Assembly: GCA_039583875.1 (NCBI GenBank)
Contig: CM077155.1
Span: 11,697,046-11,761,045, forward strand
Direction of reading: 5' to 3'
DNA: 64,000 bases
DNA from: Platanthera guangdongensis
Taxonomy: Eukaryota > Streptophyta > Magnoliopsida > Asparagales > Orchidaceae
Part shown: one piece after another, positions 54,488 to 64,000 of the stretch
Layout of the letters: the number at the start of each line of letters is the position of its first letter
Numbering within the stretch: position 1 is the stretch's first letter
The notes under the pieces: model-generated
Database searches by the model: none
Seen by the model: only the letters and a program-made list of their open reading frames with translations
Told to the model about the DNA's origin: nothing
Made by a program: the position numbers and the translations under genes

Positions 54488-55473
54488 CCCTGGGCCGAGA
54501 TGCCACAGAGTTCGCAAGAAGGTGTCATAAGTGCCAGCTGTTTGCCCCCCTCCAGCTACAGCCGGCCCAGCGAATCAGAAGCATCACGGCCCCCTGGCCC
54601 TTCGCAATTTGGGGAATGGCTTTGGTTGGACCATTCCCCCAAGCCAGTGGTCAGAGAAGGTTCCTCCTAGTAATGATTGACTACTTCTCAAAGTGGATGG
54701 AGGTGAAGGCGCTGGCCAAGGTGACCTCCCAGGTAATCAGGAACTTTGTGTGGGGGGAGATCGTCTGCCGCCATGGGCTGCCCCAGGCCATCGTCACAGA
54801 TAACGGGCCCTAGTTCGCCAGTGCCGAATTCACCAGCTTTTGCGAACAGCTTGGAATCGACCTCAGGTTTGCCTCGGTCCATCACCCCAGGAGCAATGGG
54901 CAGCTGGAGGCCGCGAATAAGATCATCGTCAACCTCCTCAAAAAGAAGGTAGAGAATTTGAAGGGAAGCTGGGTGGAGCAGCTTCCTGCGGTTCTTTGGG
55001 CCCTAAGAACCACCCCCAACACGGCTACTGGAGAGACCCCCTTCAAGCTCTCCCACGGGTGAGAGGCAGTGCTCCCCGTGGAATTTGAAGTCCAAACATC
55101 TCGGGTTGTTGCGGTCAAGGAAGGCCGAGAGGAGTGGCAAGCGGAGAACGAGGAGGAGATGAGGCTCTCCCTTGATATGGTGGAAGAGCTGAGAGACCTT
55201 TCCGCTATCCGGCAGGAGGAGGTGAAAAGAAGAATGGCCAAGTACTTTGACAAGCATGTCAGGGTCAAGCAGTTCGTGGAAGGGGACTTGATGCTGAAGA
55301 AGGTGGATGCAGCAGGGAGGTCGGCATCCGTAGGGAAGCTCAATCCCAGCTGGGAGGGACCATTCATTGTAAAAGAAGCGTTGAAGTCGGGAGGCCATCG
55401 GCTCCAAAATATAGAGGGCGAGACCCTGAGTCTCACCTGGAGTGGTGACGACCTAAAACGATTTTTCCCCTGA
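54488..55473 (+). pseudogene. pol: Element F integrase, N-terminally truncated
   Basis: Begins at LGRDATEFARRCHKCQLF, so only the Cys half of the HHCC zinc finger remains. E still has the missing part. The core has M-I-D-Y-F-S-K-W, T-D-N-G and HHPRSNGQLEAANK. The C-terminal domain with KLNPSWEGPFIV runs to the stop at 55473. Single stops at about 54813 and 55060. It ends LKRFFP as G's does. Confidence 0.87.
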
Positions 55474-55550
55474 AGCATGTAAGCGATACTTTAATTATAA
55501 TAAATTTCTTCAAACCTCCAGTATTGTCATAGCTAGCCTGCATAGAGGAA

Positions 55551-55944
55551 TGGAATGTGTTTGGACCCCGAGGAGATCCCGCTGCCAGGCTCTCACCTAG
55601 CTGGCAGGGCCGGAAGTCACTCGGGGTCATCCTTGGCCTCGAGCAGATCCCGCTGTCAGGCTCTCACCTAGCTGACAGGGCCGGAAGTCACTCGATGGAA
55701 TGTGTTTGGACCCCGAGCAGATCCCGCTGCCAGGCTCTCACCAAGTTGGCAGGGCCGGAAGTCACTCGGTGTCATCCTTGGCCTCGAGCAGATCCCATTG
55801 TCAGGCTCTCACCTAGCTGACAGGGCCGGAAGTCACTCAATGGAATGTGTTTGGACCCCGAGCAGATCCCGCTGCCAGGCTCTCACCTAGCTGGCAGGGC
55901 CGGAAGTCACTCGGTGTCATCCTTGGCCTCGAGCAGATCCCGCT
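55551..55944 (+). repeat. 145-bp dimeric minisatellite of F
   Basis: TGGAATGTGTTTGGACC starts recur at 55551, 55696 and 55841, a 145-bp unit made of two diverged halves of about 72 bp. The halves carry hairpins CTGCCAG...CTGGCAG and CTGTCAG...CTGACAG. 2.7 copies, cut by G. Confidence 0.92.
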
Positions 55945-56792
55945 TGTTGAAACCGGAATCCGGCCTCTTGTGGAGTTCGACCCTTGGGGAAGGGTGTCCT
56001 CGCGCCTACTTTGCTCCTGCAAGAAAAACAATGAAAGAGACAAGAAAGAACAGACCCAAGGGCTCGGCAGGGAGGTCCCACCACAAACCCGGAAGATCTC
56101 TGAGCGCTTCCCCTCCTTAGCCAGAAACCGAGCTAAGGTACCCTCAGAGAGCACTGGAGAATGAGAGTAAGGAGGCACTAAAAGCGTGCCCTCTGTGGTA
56201 CCCCTTGGGTCTTATTTATAGCTTTTTAGAACCTGAACTGCCAATAACCAAAAGAACTGACCTGAAAATACCAAAAAAACCCCTGGTGAGGGTCTGCCAA
56301 CAGCCAAACTCCGCTGTTCTAAGTGGCTATGCGCAGTCCGGCCTGGTCTGCCAACAGCGAAGCTCCATTGTCCTGAGTTGCTATTCGCACCCCACGGGGA
56401 GTCAGCTCGCCTCCAATCCCCCTCCGCGGGAGGCGGGCGCGACCTGGCTCTCGTGGCTCGCCTATCCTCCCTGGGCGAGCGCGAGCCGAGCCGTCGCGAC
56501 CTGCCTGTCTTCTGTCGGGCGGACCGGCAGCCAGGTCGCGTGTGGGGGTTGGCCGGCGGTCACCGCGACCCCGATCGACTCGCCAGTCGCGGGTCGCCAA
56601 ACTCATCTGCTTTGGCCAAGGACTCTTCGCGCGACCTGCTCGCTCGCCTCGCCGTCTCGCTCGCCTGAAATGGGCGGGAGCGGGCCAGCCCTTCTATCGT
56701 ATATCTATTTTGCCGTTCGGGTGCGGGTCGCGGGAGCAGGTCTGCTCAACCTCCCTGGCGGGACCCGCTCGCCGGACACGGGGTTGTACACA
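55945..56792 (-). repeat. 3' LTR of element G
   Basis: 848 bp; minus strand TGTGTACAACCCCG to CGGTTTCAACA. TATA (CTATAAATAA, minus) at 56212-56221. Rich in GGCGAGC and GCTCGCC words at 56390-56670. The tract AAAAAGAGCGGGGAT (minus) follows at 56793-56807. Confidence 0.88.
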
Positions 56793-56906
56793 ATCCCCGC
56801 TCTTTTTGAGCTTGATTCAAGCTCGGAAAGAATCATCCAACCAGCGTGTTCGGCGAGCACTGTGCTGAGCTGGCAGGGAATCTTCTGGTGGGGCCCCACT
56901 GTCCGG

Positions 56907-56916
56907 CTATAAATAC
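56907..56916 (+). promoter_or_regulatory. TATA box of antisense gene 1 in G
   Basis: CTATAAATAC, about 70 bp before the ATG at 56985. It corresponds to 12088-12099 in E. Confidence 0.68.
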
Positions 56917-56984
56917 ATACTGCTGACCCCTGGAGGAGGCTCCCCAGATCCCTTCATTTTCTTTGAGCAGACTTTAGTTTCTCG

Positions 56985-57955
56985 ATGCCTGTCAGCGAAG
57001 AGGTGCGTGCTCGCCTGGCGGCAGCGGTCCTGAAGACTCAGGAGGAGGCCCTCGAGGCCGCCCCTTGGCTAGCACGTGGGTCTCCCGGCCCTCTCTTTAG
57101 GCCGGCGAAGGGAAAGATTGTTAGGCGGTCTCTGGCGGGTGACTGTCCGGGCTCCAGCTCGGCGGCGGGTGTTGAGGTCGTCCCTGGGTACGTGACCTTC
57201 CGCGGATTATCGCTGTACCTCTGATCTTTTGTTTTGCAGGCGATTTCTCGTGAAGAGGTGGGGAACGGGGGAGAGGATCGCCCCCCTCGCTTGTCGCCCG
57301 AGAGGGTCGCTAGTTCCCCAGGTCTGGACCGCCCACCTCCGGAAACCCCCCGCCCGCCGGCTTCCCACGGACTGGGAAAATCTCTTGAGACCCTCGAGGG
57401 AGAAACCTTTCAGGGTCGGCCGGGCTCCTCTCGCCCATCCATCGGTGCGGGCGACGTGCCAACCTCTGGTGAGCTGGTATTTACCGTTGGCTTTGTCCTT
57501 GTTCGCTCCTTAGGACTCGCCCGTTTGTAGGCTATAACATGGCCTCCTCCGAAACTGAGACGAGCGAAGGGTATTCGCCTCCGCCCGACGTGGACAGTGT
57601 CTCTGATTACCTGGGCGACCCGACCGATGCGGTGGGGATGAAGAGGCAGGTGACGCGGCTGTTCCAAAAACACACGCTGCTGCTGCAGGAGATCGTGAAG
57701 AGGGTCGATGAAGACAAGGCCGAGACCGAGGCCCGGCTCGCGGCCTTGGAGGGACCTCCACGCGCAGCGGAAGACGACGATGTCACTTCACCGGGCGTGC
57801 ATATAACGCGAGCCGAGGGACATCTTAGGATCGCCACAGAGCAAGTCGGCCTGGCTCAGCGGGAACTGGTGGCGGTTCGCGATTACCACGACCCTCGCGT
57901 GCCGCCGCGATCGGGAACGAAGCGGCGGCACAGGTGGAAGTGGGTCGAGTACTGA
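56985..57955 (+). CDS. Antisense gene 1 of G (small Tat extra ORF, probably spliced)
   Basis: Opposite to G's pol. The first part starts MPVSEEVRARLAAAVLK (56985). Possible introns are 57188-57239 (GTACGT...TTTTGCAG, short at 52 bp) and about 57469-57513 (GTGAGC...CTCCTTAG). The last part (57539-57955) is an intact 138-aa frame starting MASSETETSEGY, with a coiled-coil stretch KRQVTRLFQKHTLLLQEI, the DDVTSP motif shared with E, and a basic end. I could not get one clean frame across all exons, so gene 1 may be two ORFs or decayed. Function unknown. Confidence 0.55.
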
Positions 57956-58522
57956 TCCAGCCTTCTGCCCCCCGCTTGCGGGATACCGCGGGGTCGCTGT
58001 TATTTCAAAGTTATCTTGTATTTGTAACCACTTGCGACTCTTTTTGCCCGCCTATGGGCCTAACTTTTTACTGCTGAGGTCTATTGAAAATATCATGCTG
58101 TTGCTCTTGCTTTCTGCGGGCGGGTTAAGGGAAAGATCCGTTCTTCCCCTTGTGCTGATCGGGGCGAGGGCGAGCCGAGGAGCTCGCCAAACGGGAGCCT
58201 CCCGACTCGCGCGGAATCCCGGGCGGGTGCGGGCCGAGACTCGCCCGCTCGGGTCTTCCGCGGACGCGGCCGGGCGAGACCCGCGCCTGATCGGCCTTTG
58301 GGGTGCAGTTGCGCGCGGGGAAGTCGAACCGTCGGGCTGATTTTTGCTATCTGCACCCCCTCTTTCGGCGGGAAGTTTCCCGCCCTTTCACTTTCCCTAT
58401 AAATAGGCCTTGCCGTCTCTTATTCCCTCACCGATTCCAAACGCCCTCTCGCTTCCTTTTTCCCGCGAAGTACGGTTCGCGCTCGCCTTCTGGATCTGTC
58501 TCGCACGTTCGGCGGCGATCTG
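57956..58522 (+). promoter_or_regulatory. Intergenic region and promoter of antisense gene 2 in G
   Basis: Gene 1 3' end (TTATCTTGTATTTGTAA near 58010), GC-rich sequence with CTCGCC words, then TATA box CTATAAATAG at 58397-58406, about 120 bp before the gene 2 ATG. Same box and similar spacing as in E (13461). Confidence 0.75.
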
Positions 58523-60438
58523 ATGGGAATGGGCGGAGGCGGCGGCGACGTGGACGGACGAAGTAAGTGCGCTTGGACCTTCTCAGAGCACGATTTTCCT
58601 CACGCTGTCATCTCTGAACGCGAGTACCTGGATGCTCTTGGCGACCACGTGCCGCCGGGCTTTTCTGCGAGACGGCCCGGGGATGGGGAAAAGATCAACG
58701 ACTTATCCAGGGACGAGCTCGCCATCCCGCTAGCTCACTTTGAGGTGGGCCTGCGACTCCCCCTGTGGCCCGAGGTGCGCCAGGTGCTGAAATACTTCGG
58801 GGTCGTCCTAGGTCAGATGACCCCGAACTCCATAGCCGTCATGGTGGGGTTCGCCTGCTTCCTGCGAGAGGAGCGAGTGGAGTTCAGCCTCGCCGTTTTC
58901 CGGAAGCTATTCTCCTTCCGGGCGAATCGGGACGGGACCGCCTACTTCTCCAGCGCCCACCTTAAGGTGCGGGAGACAGTCAATAAGAGTCATAATTGGC
59001 TCAAAAAGTTCCTTTTCGTCAAAGGGGATTTCGGCAACGTCCCCTTCTCGCCGGTGCAGCTTAGCGAGCCGAGCTACCGTCCGCCCAGCCTAGGGGGCCA
59101 TGAAGCCGACTTGTGCGCGTTCTTTGTCGGGAAGAATTTTGAGGTCGCGTACCTGCGCCGCCATCTTGACGACCTCGCCGCCGTCCCGCCAGGGGGAGGT
59201 TTGCCACTCGCCGCTGTTATGCCTTACCCCTCTTTTTTCCTTTACCTCACCCCTTCTTCCTGGCAGGCGAGCGCGACATCCCTCTTCACCCCCCTTACGA
59301 GAGCGCTCGGATTCCCCCCGGGGTTCTCGCCCGAGCTCAGGCTGCGGATGCCCCTCAGCGCGACATCCCGTCAGTCGCGGCCAAGAAGCGGCCAGGTGGC
59401 GGACAGCCCACCCCTCCGCCGAAGGTGGCGAAGACCGCGGATCAGCAACCCACCGCGAGCCAAAGGAAGGGCAAGGCCCCTGCAGTCCTACCGGCCGGGG
59501 GCCCTTCGCCCCCGCTGGTTGCTTCGACCAACGACTCCCCGGTCAGGGCGGCGGGCACCTCCGCGCCGCCGGGCGGGTCTCAAGTTGCTGCGGAGCCGAT
59601 GCCGAGGGGTCACCGCAACTTTGGCTACGGCGAGAGATATCTGGATGAGCTCGGCGCTCCGCTCCTTTCGTGGGACAAGGAGTCAAATCGCGCCGCGATC
59701 TCGACCTTGCTGCCGAGTTGGATGGAGCAGGACACCATCGGCGGGGAAGCCTATAACTTCTCGTTCTGCCTATACTAGCGAGAAGACGCCGCCATCTACG
59801 ATAAAGAGGCGACGCGAGTATTGGTTCACGAAAGCGCGCGGGCCCAGCTACGCAGCCTGGAGCTAGCTCACATGGTAGGGAGGCGCTGCACTCAGCTGGA
59901 GCGGAACGCCACCTCCCTGAAGAAGCTGGCGGACGAGAGGGAGGAGGCTCAGAAGCTCGCTCAGGAGGACACGAACCTTCAGAGGAGGCGGGCCGACGCG
60001 GCAGAGGAGACCCTCGCGCAGTACCTGGGCGGGGTGGTACGTACTCACCCTGAACTACCGCCCCTTCTCGCGAATACAGCTCACGATTCTTCTCCTTCCT
60101 ATTCCCAGGATGCGGCGACGGCGAGCCGGATGGGTGCCGAGATCGCCACCCTTGGTCAGGACAAAGCGGCGTTGGAGGCGCGGGTACGCGAGCTGGAGGC
60201 CGCCGCCACTGTCCCTCCTCCAGACAGCAGGGTCTGTCCGCTCGAGCACCCCTCCGACTACGACTTGGAAGTGCTGATGCAAAAGAACGTCGCCAGCGCC
60301 GCGAAGTATACGATGCAAATGCTGCGACGCGCGGATCTCCTTACGAGCGAGGCGGCGGAACTCTCGGCGGAAGACGTGGTGCCGGCGCTATTTCTCCTCG
60401 TGCCGGACCCTGGGGACAAAGCCTTCCAGCCCATTTAG
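58523..60438 (+). pseudogene. Antisense gene 2 of G ('putative gypsy type transposon' domain), one stop
   Basis: Three exons: 58523-59198, 59267-60036, 60109-60438. Introns 59199-59266 (phase 1) and 60037-60108 (phase 0) have GT...AG ends. The spliced length is 1776 nt, 592 codons, ending at the TAG at 60436. Exon 1 carries the Transposase_28-like domain (DHVPPGF, HFEVGLRLPLWPE, VFRKLFSF, NWLKKFLFVKG). Exon 2 is a Pro/Ala-rich linker, then a GYGERYLDELGAPLLSWD block. Exons 2-3 end in a long coiled coil. One TAG (59776-59778) interrupts exon 2; otherwise it is open. It is one mutation from intact, unlike E's copy. Function is unknown; the family name does not prove transposase activity. Confidence 0.82.
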
Positions 60439-60924
60439 GACTTCTTGCCCCGGATCTCACGTCTCCCCTGCCTTTTGACATTTATTTTTTAGATGTATAT
60501 TATCATCTATGTTTACCTGTTTTGAGATGTACGCGCGGGCCGCGCCTATACTTCGTGTTTTTCAGCTATTGTTGCTTTTATAAATGCTCTCTCGCCCGCC
60601 TTATTTATACATTTGCTATTGCTGTGCGACGCGACCTGCCCCTGCGGCCCGGCCCCGATGAGGCGGCTGCTCGCCCGCCGAGCGAGGCGAGCCGGCTCGT
60701 CCCTCGTCTGTATTGCCTAATTTCTTGCGGACTCTCGCCCAGGTTCTCGCCTCCACTCGGCCGCCTTTCCTGGGCTGGGGGGGGGCTATGTTAGACCCCT
60801 CCCCTTTTTGATTAACTTTTGTGATTCCGACCTATTGTTAACATCGTTTGAGTAGTTCCCGGCCTCGCCGGTTAGGTGGGAGTCCGGCAGCTTGATTCGT
60901 TCTGGGTCGCAAGTTATTGCTATT
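60439..60924. other. Region between antisense gene 2 and minisatellite of G
   Basis: AT-rich 3'-UTR-like start (TTTATTTTTTAGATGTATATT), some GC-rich sequence and a G-run at 60776-60785. No convincing ORF. Confidence 0.5.
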
Positions 60925-62015
60925 GAGTGACTCCCTCCCCCCCCCCCCCCCCCCCCCGCCAGCTAGGTGAGAGCCTGGCAGCGGGATCTTCTCGGGGTCC
61001 AAACTCATTTCATCGAGTGACTTCCGGCCCTGCTAGCTAGGTGAGAGCCTGGCAGCGGGATCTTCTCGAGGCTAGGGATGACACCGAGTGACTTCCGGCC
61101 CTGCCAGCTAGGTGGGAGCCTGGCAGCGGGATCTTCTCGGGGTCCAAACTCATTCCATCGAGTGACTTCTGGCCCTGCCAACTAGGTGAGAGCCTGGCAG
61201 CGGGATCTTCTCGAGGCTAGGGATGACACCGAGTGACTTCCGGCCCTGCCAGCTAGGTGGGAGCCTGGTAGCGGGATCTTCTCGGGGTCCAAACTCATTC
61301 CATCGAGTGACTTCCGGCCCTGCCAGCTAGGTGAGAGCCTGGCAGCGGGATCTTCTCGAGGCTAGGGATGACACCGAGTGACTTCCGGCCCTGCCAGCTA
61401 GGTGGGAGCCTGGCAGCGGGATCTTCTCGGGGTCCAAACTCATTCCATCGAGTGACTTCCAGCCCTGCCAGCTAGGTGAGAGCCTGGCAGCGGGATCATC
61501 TCGAGGCTAGGGATGACACCGAGTGACTTCCGGCCCTGCCAGCTAAGTGGGATCCGGGCAGCGGGATCTTCTCGGGGTCCAAAATCATTCCATCGAGTGA
61601 CTTCCGGCCCTGCCAGCTAGGTGAGAGCCTGGCAGCGGGATCTTCTCGAGGCTAGGGATAACACCGAGTGACTTCCGGCCCTGCCAGCTAGGTGGGAGCC
61701 TGGCAGCGGGATCTTCTCGGGGTCCAAACTCATTCCATCGAGTGAATTCCGGCCCTGCCAGCTAGGTGAGAGCCTGGCAGTGGGATCTTCTCGAGGCTAG
61801 GGATGACACCGAGTGACTTCCGGCCCTGCCAGCTAGGTGGGAGCCTGGAAGCGGGATCTTCTCGGGGTCCAAACTCATTCCATCGAGTGACTTCCGGCCC
61901 TGCCAGCTAGGTGAGAGCCTGGCAGCGGGATCTTCTCGAGGCTAGGGATGACACCGAGTGACTTCCGGCCCTGCCAGCTAGGTGGGAGCCTGGCAGCGGG
62001 ATCTTCTCGGGTTCC
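60925..62015 (-). repeat. 145-bp dimeric minisatellite of G
   Basis: CATCGAGTGA recurs at 61011, 61156, 61301 and onward, a 145-bp unit of two halves, one ending GGGTCCAAACTCATTCCAT and one ending GAGGCTAGGGATGACAC. Roughly seven units, starting after a long C-run (60939-60958). Both halves hold CTGCCAG...CTGGCAG hairpins. Confidence 0.93.
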
Positions 62016-62108
62016 AAACACATTGCAATTCTCTATGCTAGCTGGCTACGGCGATATTGGGGGGGGGGGGAAGGAATTCATTATAACCAACGTGTTGCTT
62101 ACAGGTGC

Positions 62109-62349
62109 TTAGGGAAAAAATCTTTTCAGGTCGTCTCCGCTCCAGGTGAGACTCAGGGTCTCGCCCTCTACATTTTGGAGCCGATAGCTCCCTGACTTCA
62201 AAGCTTCTTTCACAATGAACGGCCCCTCCCAGCTGGGGTTGAGCTTCCCTACGGACGCTGACCTCCCTGTCGCGTCCACCTTCTTCAGCACCAGGTCTCC
62301 TTCCGCGAACTGCTTGACCCTGACATGCTTGTCGAAGTATTTGGCCATC
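62109..62349 (-). pseudogene. pol: Element G integrase C-terminus, cut by H
   Basis: Open frame from MAKYFDKHVRVKQF through KLNPSWEGPFIV to LKRFFP, nearly identical to F's end. H is inserted at the Met codon. Upstream pol lies beyond H, outside the window. 62016-62108 is a short untranslated stretch with a G-run. Confidence 0.88.
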
Positions 62350-63828
62350 TGATACGCCCGAAATAGATATATATAATAACGCAAGTGCACGTGCCGGATC
62401 AAGTAATATAAAGTGAGAAGTGATCGTTCCCTCGAGGAGGTGACTGACCTAGTGATCACAATTACTAGCTCTTCCTGTTCTCTAAATTCAAGACAATAAT
62501 TAAGGTGAATTTCTAGATTTATTTAAATAAGTACTCTTTAGACAAGAACTAAAATGCGCGGACAAGATAATATTGTTATCCAAGTTTTAGGGAAGCAATC
62601 TTGCATGTTGGTTTCCCTTACCTATTGCGATGATTTTTTTTTAGAAAAAGCTTTCATGAGTTGTTTGACTTCTATCTTGCAGGGATGCAAAAGCGGATCT
62701 CTTTATCCCTCGATTTCCGAGATCCGGTCACCCAAATTCCCCCAGTTATCTCTAACTTGGGTGGAAAGAAAGTAACGAAAAGCGCACAAATCCACAATGC
62801 TAACTCAAGAGGAAATCTCTTTCTCTCCCGAAGTTATATTAGAAATTAGGTTACACTTACACCGCTCCTCTCTCGAATCTCGCAGTGCAGTAAAAAGATG
62901 GAATTTTGACTAAAGAAATACGTGACTCCTCTCTCGAATCTCGCCACGTAATATAAAGGATTCAACCCTAGACTAGCATAACTCCTCTCTCGAATCTCGC
63001 CATGCTAACTAGAAGATGAATACTTGCTCAAAACATCCACAAATAGAGAACACAATTCCAATAAAGATAGAAAATCAAACAATCATTAAGTCAAAACCTT
63101 GAATCAAGTCATCACAACAAGTAAGGTACTCACAACACACAAGATCTAAGAAATTAGTTCATGGCGGAGAGATGAAACCAAATTAGATGGATCTTACTAG
63201 ACATGCTTCGGAAAATTCAAAAGTTTCAGGAAATAATTCACTTGGAAGTGCAAAATCCGTTGCTCTTGACGATCCGGAGTAGCCTTCTTCTTCCTCTTGC
63301 CTAGGGTTTGTCTCCCAAGATGGATCTTCTCCTCCAAAAGCTCCCTCTTCTTCTCCCTATTTTTCGTCCAGCACTCCTCTTCTTTTATTTCCTTGCTTTT
63401 GTCCTTTAAAAACGCCTCCAGATATGCCAAGGGATGCCTCCTTCCAAATTTGAAAAGGTGGCAAAATTCGAATTTCAAAATCTGAAAACCGCCCAGGTGA
63501 CGTTGCAACCTTCATTTTTTTGGGGTGTTGCAACACCTGCGCTATGGCTACTTGCATTGCCAACCAGCACGCGAGTCGTTGCAACTATTTATTTTTTCGT
63601 GCGTTGCAACCTTTTTCCAGATTTTTTATATTTTGGCAGATTTTCGTCCATGAGCTTATTCCTCTTGCACCACTAGTAAACATACAATGAAAAGAGACCA
63701 AATTAGCCTTGAATTAGATAATCAAATAATTACTTTCATTTCTATAGCTTTCTGTGTTAATTCGTGTCGGATATGCCGAGTAATATGTCAGAAAACGTGG
63801 CTAGATAACTTCTTTTGGGAAGTTATCA
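62350..63828 (-). repeat. 3' LTR of element H
   Basis: 1479 bp. It contains three copies of CTCCTCTCTCGAATCTCGC (62865, 62926 and 62982 regions), at least two enclosed by different inverted arms: TACGTG/CACGTA and TAGCAT/ATGCTA. The low-complexity ORFs in this interval are not supported as genes. Confidence 0.8.
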
Positions 63829-64000
63829 CACCCCCACACTTGAACCTTTGCTAGTCCCGAGCAAAGAGAAATAATTATTTCAAATGGGTGTTCGATAATT
63901 ATCACTCACCAAATCAGAACAATCCTATCTTGACCAACATTAGTCCAAGATATTCAAGAAGTTCGCTTTACTCAACTGATAAGCTTGATTATTATTAAAA
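62350..64000 (-). mobile_element. Element H: LTR retrotransposon of unknown lineage, 3' end
   Basis: 3' LTR 62350-63828 with TGATA...TATCA termini, then GTGTGGGGGTG (minus), a polypurine tract, at 63829-63839. The interior runs off the right edge (63840-64000, AT-rich, no ORF). Left target copy would be CCATC (62345-62349). No coding domain is visible, so copia or gypsy cannot be told. Confidence 0.78.

Larger units (their letters stand above)
49991..55944 (+). mobile_element. Element F: Tat-lineage gypsy retrotransposon, 5' part to minisatellite
   Basis: Plus-strand element with 5' LTR, primer-site region, gag, protease, RT, RNase H, part of the second RNase H, integrase and minisatellite, interrupted by G at 55945. 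Target copy on the left would be AATGA (49986-49990). Stops, a frameshift and an internal deletion near 54485 make it defective. Confidence 0.9.
55945..62349 (-). mobile_element. Element G: Tat-lineage gypsy retrotransposon, 3' part
   Basis: Minus strand: 3' LTR, polypurine tract, two antisense genes (on plus), 145-bp minisatellite and the integrase C-terminus, interrupted by H at 62350. Left target copy would be CCGCT (55940-55944), in F's minisatellite. Its parts mirror E exactly in order. Confidence 0.9.

Noticed and set aside
55557..55890. Repeated ORF MFGPRADPAARLSP... in F
   Set aside because: Translation of the 145-bp minisatellite; the period is not a multiple of three, so the frame is not kept.
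62554..63676. Short ORFs in and around H's LTR
   Set aside because: They lie within an LTR delimited by TGATA...TATCA and a polypurine tract, with no recognisable domain.
1..64000. Host protein-coding gene
   Set aside because: Every intact or broken ORF with recognisable sequence falls inside a bounded retroelement; no remaining interval has a credible host exon set.

Overview
This window is repetitive plant nuclear DNA. I recognise no host gene, no tRNA or rRNA gene and nothing prokaryotic. Almost every base belongs to LTR retrotransposons inserted into one another. The evidence is Ty1/copia and Ty3/gypsy pol domains, primer sites matching plant initiator-Met tRNA, polypurine tracts, paired LTRs and 5-bp target duplications. 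It is an angiosperm intergenic region; I cannot name a species from it.

Two lineages dominate. Five elements (A, B, C, D, I) look like Sirevirus-type copia elements: long LTRs of about 1.6-2 kb, a TGGTATCAGAGC primer site, a CCHC Gag, repeated AGGGGGAG-type polypurine tracts and (in B, C, D, I) a large extra sense ORF (ORF3) between pol and the 3' LTR. Three elements (E, F, G) are Tat-lineage gypsy elements: protease, RT, RNase H, a second RNase H, then integrase, followed by a minisatellite. In E and G an antisense, intron-bearing gene block lies between the minisatellite and the 3' LTR.

Layout. 1-10607: A (minus, runs off the left edge), its LTR split by B (1848-10474, minus, target site GGTTG). 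10608-11259: piece of a further LTR-like element X. 11260-47297: Tat element E (minus), comprising its 3' LTR, antisense genes on plus (12152-15630), a 74-bp minisatellite holding a complete TRIM (17158-17665), and pol. E's pol is split by C (19246-44446, plus), and C's ORF3 is split by D (29204-41899, minus, target site GATAC). A tandem duplication of C's LTR end plus flanking E follows (to 46183). 47298-49990: I (minus), inserted in E's RT. 49991-55944: F (plus), inserted in I's ORF3. 55945-62349: G (minus), inserted in F's minisatellite. 62350-64000: H (minus), inserted in G's integrase, running off the right edge. The right half is thus a chain X>E>I>F>G>H.

The most interesting signal is that each Sirevirus-like family carries its own short TCGA-containing or dyad-symmetric word, repeated many times in its LTR and again in the spacer just upstream of ORF3. 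In D an exact 8-7-8 palindrome design also recurs inside gag coding DNA. Together with the conserved orphan ORF3, which stays open in the pol-less element B, this suggests a trans-factor and cognate-site system, perhaps like the VANC anti-silencing proteins of VANDAL transposons. That function is inference. Also notable are the antisense genes of the Tat elements, with their own TATA boxes and phase-conserved introns, and base-pair covariation in the Tat minisatellites.
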